A DNA stretch of 64,000 bases from Saccharibacillus sp. O23. GTDB lineage: Bacteria > Bacillota > Bacilli > Paenibacillales > Paenibacillaceae. Positions within the stretch are counted from its first letter, which is position 1, and each line of letters starts with the position of its first letter. A program made the translations under genes and the position numbers. Where the stretch lies: assembly GCF_002205895.1 (NCBI RefSeq), contig NZ_NJDE01000018.1:124001-188000 (forward strand), read 5' to 3'. The notes beneath the pieces were generated by a model. The model saw only the letters and a program-made list of their open reading frames with translations. It was not told where the DNA came from and did no database searches. Below are positions 53,905 through 62,492 of this stretch, piece after piece.

Positions 53905-53987
53905 CAATTTGTATGGTTTACAATGATAGAGGCAAAACGACAAATAGACCACACGTTTATCACTCTGTCAAAACGGGAGGCCATACC

Positions 53988-54992
53988 ATGCTTTTTATCG
54001 ACAATCAGGGCATTAACGATCCGCGGATCAACCTGGCGATCGAAGAATTCGTTCTGCGGCATCTGCCGATGGACGGCGAAAGCTATCTGCTCTTCTATAT
54101 CAACGAACCGTCGATCATCATCGGCAAACACCAGAATACCGTCGAAGAGATCAACGCGGAATATGTCAAAGAACACGGCATTCATGTCGTGCGTCGGTTG
54201 TCCGGCGGCGGCGCGGTGTATCACGATTTGGGCAACCTGAACTTCAGCTTCCTGACGCAGGACGACGGCCAATCGTTCCACAATTTCCGCAAGTTCACCG
54301 AACCGATGACCGAAGCGCTGCGCGAACTGGGCGTGGAAGCCGAACTGTCGGGTCGCAACGACCTTCAAGTCGGGGAGAAAAAGATTTCGGGCAACGCCCA
54401 ATTCTCCACGCGCGGACGCATGTTCAGCCACGGCACGCTTATGTTCGATTCCGAACTCGACAACGTGCATTCGGCGCTGAAAGCCAATCCGGAGAAATTC
54501 AAATCGAAAAGCACCAAGTCCGTCCGCAGCCGCGTCGCCAATATCTCGGAGTTCATGAACGAGAAGCTGACGATGCAGGAATTCCAGGACAACATCCTGC
54601 GCCATATTTTCAAGACCGAACCGAGCGAAGTGCCTCAGTACGTCCTGACCGAAGAAGATTGGCAAAAGATCCGGGAGATCTCGGAAGAACGCTACCGCAA
54701 CTGGGATTGGAATTACGGCCAATCGCCGGAATACAACGTCAAACATGCCAAGAAGTTCCCGGTCGGCATCATCGATCTGCGCATGGACGTCAAAGACGGC
54801 CGGATCGAAAACATCACGATCTTCGGCGATTTCTTCGGCGTGGGCGACGCGTCCGAAGTCGCGGATCTGCTGCGCGGCAAACGTTACGAAGAATCCGAGA
54901 TCCGCGCGGCGCTCGAAGGCGTGAACCTCAAGCATTATTTCGGCAACATCGAGACGGAAGACTTTATCGGGCTCGTGTTCTTGGAAGACTGA
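53988..54992 (+). CDS. lplA: Lipoate-protein ligase
   Basis: ATP-dependent ligase attaching free lipoate to E2 and GcvH lipoyl domains in the cytosol; 334 aa, LplA/LplJ two-domain length. LFIDNQGINDPRINLAIEEF, the RRLSGGGAVYHDLGNLNFSF substrate-binding motif and the catalytic Lys region GEKKISGNAQ are present, and the C-terminal accessory domain is intact. ATG at 53988 follows GGGAGG. The longer open frame from 53913 reads through an upstream operator-like region. Confidence 0.94.
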   Translation: MLFIDNQGINDPRINLAIEEFVLRHLPMDGESYLLFYINEPSIIIGKHQNTVEEINAEYVKEHGIHVVRRLSGGGAVYHDLGNLNFSFLTQDDGQSFHNFRKFTEPMTEALRELGVEAELSGRNDLQVGEKKISGNAQFSTRGRMFSHGTLMFDSELDNVHSALKANPEKFKSKSTKSVRSRVANISEFMNEKLTMQEFQDNILRHIFKTEPSEVPQYVLTEEDWQKIREISEERYRNWDWNYGQSPEYNVKHAKKFPVGIIDLRMDVKDGRIENITIFGDFFGVGDASEVADLLRGKRYEESEIRAALEGVNLKHYFGNIETEDFIGLVFLED

Positions 54993-55047
54993 TCCGAGCG
55001 CGCGCAAACAAACAGAAATAGAAACAGATTCGGACGGGAGAGAAACC

Positions 55048-55848
55048 ATGACTTACAAATTGATTGCTATCGATATCGACGACACGCTGATCAACGACGA
55101 CAAACAGGTCACTCCGGCTACGCAGGCCGCATTGGAAGAAGCCGTAGCCGCAGGCGTCGTCGTGACGCTCGCTACGGGCCGCGCTTACGCGTCCGCCAAG
55201 CAGCTCGCCGCCCAGACCGGCCTGAACGTGCCGATCATCACGTATCAAGGCGCGTTGGTGAAGAACCTGCTCGACGGCAAAGTGCTGCTGGAACGCCATG
55301 TTCCGGTCGAAGCCGCGCTCAAACTGGGCGAATACTGCAAAGAGCATAACCTGCATCTGCAAACGTATATCGACGACAAGCTGTACGCGCGCGAAGAAAA
55401 CGAGAAGCTGATCGCTTACGCGCAGCTCAACAATACGCGATTCTACATCGAACCGGATTTCGAAAAATTGTTCTCGCAGCCGACGCCGAAAATGCTGATC
55501 ATCGACGATCCGGCGTTCCTCGACGAACTGGCGCCGAAACTGCACGAACTGCTCGGCGATCAGGTGCATATCACCAAGTCGAAACCGCATTTCCTCGAGA
55601 TCATGCACAAAGAAGGCACCAAAGGGCACGCGCTGGCGTTCCTCGCCGACTACTTCGGCTGCACGCTCGAAGAGTCGATCGCGATCGGCGATTCGTGGAA
55701 CGATCACGAGATGCTGGAAGCCGCCGGTCTCGGCGTAGCGATGGGCAACGCGATCGAACCGCTCAAAGCGATCGCCGACTTTATCTCCGCGAGCAACAAC
55801 GAAGACGGCGTCAAAGTGGTCATCGACAAATTCGTGCTGAACAAATAA
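55048..55848 (+). CDS. Cof-type HAD-IIB phosphatase
   Basis: 266-aa cytosolic sugar- or flavin-phosphate phosphatase of the YidA/Cof type. HAD motif I is IDIDDTL, motif II ATGRAY, motif III Lys in HKEGTKG, and motif IV IGDSWNDHEML; a C2-type cap lies between motifs II and III. GGGAGAG precedes the ATG. It starts 55 nt after lplA and may be co-transcribed. Specific substrate unknown. Confidence 0.92.
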   Translation: MTYKLIAIDIDDTLINDDKQVTPATQAALEEAVAAGVVVTLATGRAYASAKQLAAQTGLNVPIITYQGALVKNLLDGKVLLERHVPVEAALKLGEYCKEHNLHLQTYIDDKLYAREENEKLIAYAQLNNTRFYIEPDFEKLFSQPTPKMLIIDDPAFLDELAPKLHELLGDQVHITKSKPHFLEIMHKEGTKGHALAFLADYFGCTLEESIAIGDSWNDHEMLEAAGLGVAMGNAIEPLKAIADFISASNNEDGVKVVIDKFVLNK

Positions 55849-55876
55849 AACGTTCGGACGATCATGCGCGATGAAG

Positions 55877-55914
55877 CCAAAAAAACCGGGAGCGAAAGCT
55901 TCCGGGTTTTTTGT
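55877..55914 (+). terminator. Terminator of lplA-HAD unit
   Basis: AAACCGGGAGC pairs with GCTTCCGGGTTT (one mismatch) around GAAA, followed by TTTTT. Confidence 0.85.
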
Positions 55915-55947
55915 CGTTCGTCGGTATGCCCGGCCTTCGATGCAGCG

Positions 55948-55984
55948 AAAAAAAGCCGGGAAGCAAAATCGCTTCCCGACTTCG
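55948..55984 (-). terminator. Terminator of acidic small protein gene
   Basis: AAGTCGGGAAGC and GCTTCCCGGCTT form a 12-bp stem (one G-U), followed by TTTTT on the minus strand. Confidence 0.88.
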
Positions 55985-55999
55985 TGCATATGCAGCCGA

Positions 56000-56299
56000 T
56001 TAAGGCTCCCGGTATCCGTCCGGCGCCGGGCGATCCGCTTCGCGGAATTCGGCTTCTCGCTCGTCGGCATGATCTTCTCGGATCTGCGCGGCCGCGTCGG
56101 CCATCCGTTCGTCGATCTGCCCCGGCGTAGCGCCGACATGGGCGTCCGGACGTTTTTGTTGATTCAGATGTTCTTCCTCGATCGATCGCGGATCGGTCGA
56201 ACCGTCGTCTTTGAGATTGGTCGTGTCGTCGTCGGTCGGATCTACCGCCCGATACTTCGCGGTAGGATCCACGTTCTTGTGATCTTTATTTTCTTCCAT
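56000..56299 (-). CDS. Acidic hydrophilic protein, 99 aa
   Basis: No recognised domain. Highly charged and Asp/Glu/Pro-rich (MEENKDHKNVDPTAKYRAVD at the start, HADEREAEFREADRPAPDG near the end), probably disordered. GGGAGG before the ATG, an intrinsic terminator after it and no in-frame oddity support a real gene. Its composition resembles the two small proteins at 53176-53625, but I see no shared motif. Function unknown. Confidence 0.68.
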   Translation of the reverse strand: MEENKDHKNVDPTAKYRAVDPTDDDTTNLKDDGSTDPRSIEEEHLNQQKRPDAHVGATPGQIDERMADAAAQIREDHADEREAEFREADRPAPDGYREP

Positions 56300-56338
56300 G
56301 CTCGTTTCCTCCCTATGTTCGATTTGGATCAGTTCGTT

Positions 56339-57145
56339 TCAGATCGAAGCTTCGTCTGCCGGGTTCTCCTGCCGCAATCGTACTTCGAGTCCTGTTCTCG
56401 CCGCCGATACGCCGCGCGGAAGTTCCGGCAGGCGATTCAGATCGACGTCATGCGACATATGCGTATAGATCGTTCGAACCGGGCGGATCTCGTCCAGCAG
56501 TTCCGCTGCTTCGCGCATATCGTACACGGATCTCGTCGAATATTCCGCCTCTTCGTATACGAAGCTCGTACCAAGCACGAGCAGATCCGCTCGGCGCATC
56601 GGCTCGATCTCCGCCGCCGACAGTCCGATCGAGTCGGGGCAGTAGACCCAAGCAAAGTTTTGCTTTTCGAGCCTATATGCATAGGAGTAACCGTTTTTGC
56701 CGTGATTGACCCGCCAACCGGCAATGTTCCATCCTCCCAGCACAAGTCCCGGCTCCGTTTCCCGCAGCTCCAGATTGCGCTCCAGCCACGGATACCGCTC
56801 CCGAATCGCTTCCAGTACCTCGCTCGGCGCATACAATTCGCCCCGGATTCCCGTCCAACGGCATTGATCCGCCCATTCCGGCAGCCCGCCGATATGGTCG
56901 AAATGCGGATGCGTAACAAGAATCCGCTCGACCGTGCGAATCCCTCTCTGCTCCATCTGCATCCTCCAGTCCGGCCCGCAGTCGATCAGAAACCGTTCTT
57001 CCCCGTTTTCCACCGCCACCATCGAACGCATCCTCCGGTTGACGCCTTCCGTTCTCGCTTCCTCGCATACCGGGCATTCGCAGTAGACGCGCGGTACTCC
57101 CATCGCGTCTCCCGTTCCCCAGAACACCAACCGATCTTCCTTCAT
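56339..57145 (-). CDS. PhnP-like MBL-fold phosphodiesterase
   Basis: 268-aa metallo-beta-lactamase-fold protein of the PhnP/RNase Z-like branch. The start FWGTGDAMGVPRVYCECPVC has the paired Cys of the PhnP zinc-binding insert; metal ligands are THPHFDHIGG, the His in VNHGKNGYSYAY and HMSHDVD. PhnP hydrolyses cyclic ribose phosphates from C-P lyase, but no C-P lyase genes are here, so an RNA or nucleotide-diester role is equally possible. Monocistronic. Confidence 0.85.
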   Translation of the reverse strand: MKEDRLVFWGTGDAMGVPRVYCECPVCEEARTEGVNRRMRSMVAVENGEERFLIDCGPDWRMQMEQRGIRTVERILVTHPHFDHIGGLPEWADQCRWTGIRGELYAPSEVLEAIRERYPWLERNLELRETEPGLVLGGWNIAGWRVNHGKNGYSYAYRLEKQNFAWVYCPDSIGLSAAEIEPMRRADLLVLGTSFVYEEAEYSTRSVYDMREAAELLDEIRPVRTIYTHMSHDVDLNRLPELPRGVSAARTGLEVRLRQENPADEASI

Positions 57146-57359
57146 GCCTTTCCCCTCTTCCGTCGTCTTATCGAGGTCTTGTCGAATAGGCCTGCTTCCC
57201 GCCCTATCGCCGGCATCGAAAAACCTTCTAACTTTCTTGATTATAACCGACTTTCTCTAGACAAAAACAATCCCGAACCCTACCGACGCCCGATGTGCGC
57301 TATAATAAACAGAGAGCTTAAAGCAAGTTCTTTATTTTCCGCTTTTCAAAGGAGGTTCC

Positions 57360-57569
57360 ATGGCTAAATTTTTCAAATCCCTGTTCTTTTGGGTTCCTTT
57401 TCTTGTCGTGTTCCTGTTGGGTGCTATTCAAATCCTTCAAGGAAGCTCGTTCACCACGATCTTGTCCGTCCTTACCTCTTCTCTAGTCGCAGCTCTGATA
57501 TCCGGTTTGGTAATCGGCGGCGTCGTCTATATGACCTTCGAACTGAGCGGCTTCCGCCGCAAGAGATAA
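57360..57569 (+). CDS. Small membrane protein, 69 aa
   Basis: Two membrane segments (about residues 8-27 and 34-58) joined by a short polar loop (QGSSFTT), and a basic C-terminus (FRRKR), which predicts both ends inside. AAAGGAGG lies 4-5 nt before the ATG, and a TATAAT at 57301 is a possible -10. Function unknown. Confidence 0.75.
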   Translation: MAKFFKSLFFWVPFLVVFLLGAIQILQGSSFTTILSVLTSSLVAALISGLVIGGVVYMTFELSGFRRKR

Positions 57570-57589
57570 GCCCAATAACGCTATACAAG

Positions 57590-57630
57590 AAAAGCGTCAG
57601 CCCGGAGAATCCCGAGCGGACGCTTTTTTG
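57590..57630 (+). terminator. Terminator of small membrane protein gene
   Basis: AAAAGCGTC pairs with GACGCTTTT around a CCGG-containing loop, then further T residues. Confidence 0.85.
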
Positions 57631-57747
57631 TTTGCAAATCCCCGACGATGCGGCACGCGAGTCCATCTTTAAAAGCGAAGCGGCCGCAGCGAGCGGTTCT
57701 TTAACGCCCTTCCTCCCTTAACCCCCGCAGACGAGCGAAGGAGCGGA

Positions 57748-57851
57748 GCTGATTTCGAATGGGAGCGACTTTCGGCTTTCTTCCCCATTCCTCTAATCCC
57801 TTATTCCAATAGAGGGGAAGAAAACGAGCCCGAGCGACCATCGAAATCAGC
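57748..57851. repeat. 104-nt near-palindromic element
   Basis: Outer arms GCTGATTTCGA (57748-57758) and TCGAAATCAGC (57841-57851) are perfect over 11 bp. Inside, AGCGA/GCTCG-rich segments and TTCTTCCCC...CTCTA with TAGAGGGGAAGAA continue the fold, so the whole 104 nt can form one extended hairpin. It sits between convergent genes, about 120 nt after one terminator and 48 nt before the sbp stop. It is not a classic terminator because no T-run follows. Confidence 0.65.
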
Positions 57852-57898
57852 GCAGCGCCCGCTGCACGCACACACGCTCAATCACTCGCTCGCCTCCC

Positions 57899-59011
57899 TC
57901 ATATCCCCGCCAACACCTGATACCACACCCCGCGTTTCGAATACAGCGACTCCCGAACCTCTTTCCATCCGCCCAGATACTTGATGTCGAACAGTCCCGG
58001 CGGCACCGGATAATCCGACGCGAACTCCTTATACACCGCATCGTTCACCGGCCGGAATCCGTTCTCCGCAAAGACTTTCTGCGCCTGCTGCGACCAGAGG
58101 AAATCCACGAAAGCTTCCGCGACTTCGCGGGTGCCGTGCTTGTCCACGTTCGCATCCACGACCGCGGCCGGATTCTCGATCAGGATCGTGTCGTCCGGCA
58201 CGATCACTTCGTATTTGCCGCCCTGCTTGTTCCGCGTCAGCAGCTCGTTCTCGTACGTAACCAGCGCGTCGCCGACCCCGTATTCGAACGCCGCCATCGA
58301 GGCTCGGCCGCTTTTGTCCAACGATTCGATATTGGCATGAACGGACTCCAAGAACGCTTTGGCGAACGCCGGATCTTTCTGGCCCGTTTCGCGCTCCGAT
58401 TCTTTGAGGCCCGCGCCGTAGATCGCGTTGATGTCCCATTGGGCGCCGCCGGACGTCTTGGGATTCGGATACAGCACTTTGACGCCCGGTTTCGCCAGAT
58501 CGGCAAAGTTCTTGATTCCGAGCGGATTGCCTTCGCGCGTGCCGATCGCTACGACCGAACGGGTGATCATGCCGCCGTCCGGTTTATCTTTCCAATCTTT
58601 GTCGACCAATTTCGCTTTGGTGAGCTTGTCGATATCGCCTTCGAGCGACAGCAGCGCCACGTCGGCTTCGAACCCGCCCACGATCGCCCGCGCCTGCGTA
58701 CCGGAGGCTTCGTACGATTCTTGGAAGGTGACCGTCTGCCCGGTCTCTTCTTTCCATTTTTTCTGGAACAGCGGAATGATGTCCTGCACGGAATCCTTGA
58801 CGACGCTGTACGCGCCGATCACCAGCGTGACGTCGCCTTTCGGCGCGGTTCCGCCGCTGTCGTCCGCCGAACTCTCCGGCGTGCCGCAGCCGGACAGCAG
58901 CGTGCCGAGCAGCGCGATTGCGGCAATCAGCGCGAATCCTTTATTCGGTTTGCCCGGCCGCCGGGCGTGCTCGACGGATTCGACTTCCGTACGGCGATCT
59001 CTGCTTCTCAT
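57899..59011 (-). CDS. sbp: Sulfate ABC transporter substrate-binding lipoprotein
   Basis: Extracellular sulfate/thiosulfate-binding protein, 370 aa. A basic n-region, signal helix and lipobox LLSGC precede the binding domain, which has VTLVIGAYSVVKDSVQDIIP, SYEASGTQARAIVGGFEADV and TSGGAQWDINAIYG, matching the Sbp/CysP family. It is the last gene of cysT-cysW-cysA-sbp, whereas the binding protein usually comes first. I chose the ATG at 59011 (GAGAGGTGA upstream); the frame stays open to 59104. Confidence 0.9.
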   Translation of the reverse strand: MRSRDRRTEVESVEHARRPGKPNKGFALIAAIALLGTLLSGCGTPESSADDSGGTAPKGDVTLVIGAYSVVKDSVQDIIPLFQKKWKEETGQTVTFQESYEASGTQARAIVGGFEADVALLSLEGDIDKLTKAKLVDKDWKDKPDGGMITRSVVAIGTREGNPLGIKNFADLAKPGVKVLYPNPKTSGGAQWDINAIYGAGLKESERETGQKDPAFAKAFLESVHANIESLDKSGRASMAAFEYGVGDALVTYENELLTRNKQGGKYEVIVPDDTILIENPAAVVDANVDKHGTREVAEAFVDFLWSQQAQKVFAENGFRPVNDAVYKEFASDYPVPPGLFDIKYLGGWKEVRESLYSKRGVWYQVLAGI

Positions 59012-59052
59012 CTCTCGCTTCACCTCTCGCTCTCTCGCTATGCCGCTGCTTG

Positions 59053-60120
59053 TCAGATCATCATCGACATCGGATCGGCTTTGAACCGGTTCTCGGCGAT
59101 CCAACTGCGCTGTTCGTTATACAGGTAAGCCCGATGGACCAGCACCCGGACCGGATCGCCGATCTGAAGCGGGTCTTTCTCCAGCGAACGGTACGTGATC
59201 AGGTTCTGTTCGCCGACCTGAACGTCGACCAACCATTGATTGCCTCGGAAATGCAGATGCCGCACGATTCCTTCTTCCGTCGCGGAGACCAACGTGAACT
59301 CGCCGGGCCGTCCGACTTCGACGTATTCCGGCCGAACCAAAGCCCGCGTTCCTGGCACTTTCGCGGCTTCGTCGAATCCGTGCAGTTTCGCCGCATGTTC
59401 GATCTGCGTCGATTCGCCGATAAACGAAGCGACAAACGGCGTCGCCGGCTCTTTGTAAATATCCCACGGCGTGCCTTTCTGTTCGACTTTTCCTTGGCTG
59501 ATCACCATGATCTCGTCGGCGACTTCGATCGCTTCGTCCTGATCGTGCGTCACGAAGATCGACGTGATGCCGACCCGCTCGATCAGCTCGCGCAGCCACG
59601 AACGAAGCTCTTGACGAATCTTGGCGTCGATCGCCGCGAACGGCTCGTCGAGCAGCAGAAGCTGCGGCTCCGGCGCGAGCGCCCGAGCGAACGCCACGCG
59701 CTGCCGCTGTCCGCCCGAGAGCTGCTGCGGATAACGCTGCTCGAACCCTTTGAGTCCCGTCAATTCGACCAGTTCCGTGACGCGGTCGCGGATTTGCGTT
59801 TTCGACGCTTTTTTGACTTTGAGACCGTACGCGATATTTTCGAATACCGTCATATGTTTGAAGAGCGCGTAGTTCTGGAACACGAATCCGATTCCCCGCT
59901 CCTGCGGAGGCAGCTCGTTCACTTTTTTGCCGTGAAACAAAATCTCGCCTTGATCCGGGTTCTCCAATCCCGCGAGCATACGCAGAATGGACGTTTTGCC
60001 GCCGCCGCTCGGACCGAGCAGGCCGATCAGATGCCCTTTTCGAATTTCGAACGAGACGTCTTTTACCGCATGGAAACTGCCGAAATGTTTATCGAGTCCG
60101 CGGACTTCCACATGCTGCAT
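59053..60120 (-). CDS. cysA: Sulfate/thiosulfate ABC transporter ATP-binding protein
   Basis: 355-aa ATPase with Walker A GPSGGGKTS, Q-loop FVFQNYALFKHMTV, signature LSGGQRQRVAFAR, Walker B LLLLDEPFAAID and H-loop IFVTHDQDEA. About 115 C-terminal residues form the CysA regulatory (TOBE-like) domain, with LVRPEYVEVG. Its ATG lies one base after the cysW stop. Substrate assignment follows from the operon. Confidence 0.93.
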   Translation of the reverse strand: MQHVEVRGLDKHFGSFHAVKDVSFEIRKGHLIGLLGPSGGGKTSILRMLAGLENPDQGEILFHGKKVNELPPQERGIGFVFQNYALFKHMTVFENIAYGLKVKKASKTQIRDRVTELVELTGLKGFEQRYPQQLSGGQRQRVAFARALAPEPQLLLLDEPFAAIDAKIRQELRSWLRELIERVGITSIFVTHDQDEAIEVADEIMVISQGKVEQKGTPWDIYKEPATPFVASFIGESTQIEHAAKLHGFDEAAKVPGTRALVRPEYVEVGRPGEFTLVSATEEGIVRHLHFRGNQWLVDVQVGEQNLITYRSLEKDPLQIGDPVRVLVHRAYLYNEQRSWIAENRFKADPMSMMI

Positions 60121-60121
60121 A

Positions 60122-60919
60122 TTAATGCACTTCCCTTCTTTTCTTCGTCCATTCCATCAGCAGCAGCAGGCCCGCCGAGAAAGCCGCCAGAATCAGCGCG
60201 ATGCCTCCGGCCGCCGAGATATCGAAATTCTCCACGTCTTGATACACGAGCGTCGTCGCCGTCTGGGTGCGGTTGATGATGTTGCCCGAGACGACCAGTA
60301 CCGCGCCGAATTCGCCCATGGAACGAGCTACCGTCAGCACCGCTCCGTAAGCCACGCCCCAGCGGATCGACGGCCAAGTGACCCGGCGGAACGTCGTCCA
60401 GCCGTAAGCGCCGAGCGTCGCGGAAGCCTGCTCCTGATCGTCGCCGATCTCTTCGAGCACCGGCATGATCTCGCGTACCATCAGCGGGAACGTCACGAAC
60501 AACGTCGCGATTACCATGCCCGGGAACGCGTAAACGATATTGAAGCCGATTTTCTCGAAAAACGACCCGATCGCCGTATCCGGACCGACCAGCAGCACGA
60601 TCATCAGACCTCCGATAACCGGAGACACCGCGTACGGCAGGTCCACGATGCTGTTCATGACCGAACGAAGACGACGGCCCAGCCATTTGCCCCGCACCAG
60701 ATACAGCGCCGTCATGATGCCGAACACGCCGTTCAGCACCGTGACGCAGAGCACGACCAGACCCGTCATCATCAGCGCGTGGAGCGCTTCGGGACGGCTG
60801 ACCGCTTCGGCGAATCCCGACCAACCGTCGGCGAACGCGCTTTGCACCATTTTGGCCAGAGGAGCGACCAGCAGCAGCGCGAAGACCAGATAAGTGAGAA
60901 CGATCCATAATTTTTTCAT
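60122..60919 (-). CDS. cysW: Sulfate ABC transporter permease CysW
   Basis: 265-aa permease, about six membrane segments. Family motifs: DLPYAVSPVIGGLMIVLLVG and the coupling loop EEIGDDQEQASATLGAYGWT. It sits 2 nt from cysT and 1 nt from cysA, so the operon is tightly coupled. Confidence 0.94.
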   Translation of the reverse strand: MKKLWIVLTYLVFALLLVAPLAKMVQSAFADGWSGFAEAVSRPEALHALMMTGLVVLCVTVLNGVFGIMTALYLVRGKWLGRRLRSVMNSIVDLPYAVSPVIGGLMIVLLVGPDTAIGSFFEKIGFNIVYAFPGMVIATLFVTFPLMVREIMPVLEEIGDDQEQASATLGAYGWTTFRRVTWPSIRWGVAYGAVLTVARSMGEFGAVLVVSGNIINRTQTATTLVYQDVENFDISAAGGIALILAAFSAGLLLLMEWTKKRREVH

Positions 60920-60921
60920 GT

Positions 60922-61740
60922 CTATTCTCGACCTCCTCTGCGCTGCACCCGATTAATGAACCACAGTAAAACGAGCGAAAGAGTCAGCAGCAGCACCGAT
61001 ACGGCGGCCGCGCCCAGATTGTTGTCGCTCTCCACTTCGCCGTAGATGAATACGGACGCGGTCAGCGTCTTGGCCGGAATATTGCCCGCGACCAGCACGA
61101 CGGCTCCGAATTCGGCCAGCGCCCGCGAGAACGCCAGCATGGCGCCTCCTGCGATGCCGGGCAGAATCTGCGGCAGAATAACCCGGAAGAAGGTCGCCGC
61201 GCGCGACGCGCCCAGCGTATACGACGCTTCTTCGGCGGACGCGTCCATCTCTTCGAGCAGAGGCTGGATCGCGCGGATCACGAACGGGAAGGTCACGAAT
61301 ACCATCGCGATTACGATCGCCGGCTGATGGAACACGATGTCGAAGCCCAGACGTTCCGCGACGCCGCCTACCCAACTGTTGGGGCCGAGCAGCAGCAGGA
61401 TCATCAAGCCTCCTACGGCCGTCGGAAGAGCGAACGGCAGGTCGACCAAGCTGTTCAGCACGGTACGGCCGGGGAAACGGTAGCGGACCAGCACCCATGC
61501 GATCATCGTGCCGAGCAGCACGTTGATCAGCGTCGCGATCAAGGCAAGCCCCAACGTCAGCAGAACCGCTTTCCAAGCGATGGGATCGGACACGTTCTCC
61601 CAGAACGGCCCCCATCCTTCCGAGAAGGAGTAGACATAGACGCCGGCAATCGGAAGCACAATCAGAATGACGAAATACAGCAGGACCGTCGTGCGGAAAC
61701 CGTAGGTCCACCCTTTGTGACGCAGCCAAGACGTTTGCAC
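60922..61740 (-). CDS. cysT: Sulfate ABC transporter permease CysT, GTG start
   Basis: 272-aa permease with VDLPFALPTAVGGLMILLLL and the coupling loop LEEMDASAEEASYTLGASRA, typical of CysT (CysU). The GTG at 61740 is 8 nt after GGAGG. The frame opens at a TTG (61755) that overlaps that ribosome site, so it is not used. First gene of the operon. Confidence 0.93.
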   Translation of the reverse strand: MQTSWLRHKGWTYGFRTTVLLYFVILIVLPIAGVYVYSFSEGWGPFWENVSDPIAWKAVLLTLGLALIATLINVLLGTMIAWVLVRYRFPGRTVLNSLVDLPFALPTAVGGLMILLLLGPNSWVGGVAERLGFDIVFHQPAIVIAMVFVTFPFVIRAIQPLLEEMDASAEEASYTLGASRAATFFRVILPQILPGIAGGAMLAFSRALAEFGAVVLVAGNIPAKTLTASVFIYGEVESDNNLGAAAVSVLLLTLSLVLLWFINRVQRRGGRE

Positions 61741-61855
61741 CGGATATTCCTCCAACCCAGGGCGATCCTCGGACCGGCGAAATCAGGTTCGCGCAGCTTC
61801 GGATCGCAAAGTTTTTAATTATTCCTATTAGTCTACTCGGTTTAACTTACTGCAT

Positions 61856-61884
61856 AATGTAACAGGGTTAACGATCAGCGTCAA
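61856..61884 (-). promoter_or_regulatory. Promoter of sulfate transporter operon
   Basis: Minus-strand -35 TTGACG (61884-61879), 17-nt spacer, -10 TACATT (61861-61856), leaving a leader of about 110 nt. No S-box or clear CymR site was seen. Confidence 0.6.
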
Positions 61885-61969
61885 TATGCTTTTTTCCGAA
61901 ACGGGATAAACGGACGAAGAGGCGCAAAATCGATTGCCGGGTATATACTAAAGAAAAGGAGGAATCGCG

Positions 61970-62371
61970 ATGCTGCATACTTTCGAACTCTCTACGTCCC
62001 GCCGCGACGAGATCGTCGACATCACCCCGCAGGTGGAAAATTGGGTGCGCCGAAGCGGCGTAACGAACGGCCTCGCGTTCGTCTACTGTCCGCATACGAC
62101 CGCCGGGATCGCGATCAACGAGAATGCCGATCCCGACGTGAAGCGCGATATCCTGATGATCCTCGACGAAGTCTATCCGTGGACGCATCCGAAATATCGC
62201 CATGCCGAAGGAAACACCGCCGCCCACCTCAAAGCCATCACCTGCGGCTCCTCGCAAACGATCATCATCGAGAACGGAAGATTGGTGCTCGGAACTTGGC
62301 AGGGTGTTTATTTCTGCGAATTCGACGGGCCTCGTTCGCGCACAGTTAAGGTGAAGGTAATGGAGGGTTAA
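61970..62371 (+). CDS. YjbQ-family (UPF0047) protein
   Basis: 133 aa, trimeric-fold family. Begins [20 protein letters not shown], contains [20 protein letters not shown] and ends with [20 protein letters not shown], all diagnostic. Some members show weak thiamine-phosphate synthase activity, but the physiological role is unsettled. AAAGGAGG precedes the ATG. Divergent from the sulfate operon. Confidence 0.93.
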   Translation: MLHTFELSTSRRDEIVDITPQVENWVRRSGVTNGLAFVYCPHTTAGIAINENADPDVKRDILMILDEVYPWTHPKYRHAEGNTAAHLKAITCGSSQTIIIENGRLVLGTWQGVYFCEFDGPRSRTVKVKVMEG

Positions 62372-62492
62372 CGAGAATCCTTAAATTGCGTGTATACGTA
62401 ATTATTTTACGCATTTTCAATATTCGTTCTCATTTTGTTCGTACTTTTTCTCCGTTTTCTTTTAAAATAAAAAGAAAACGGAGTTGATCGAG

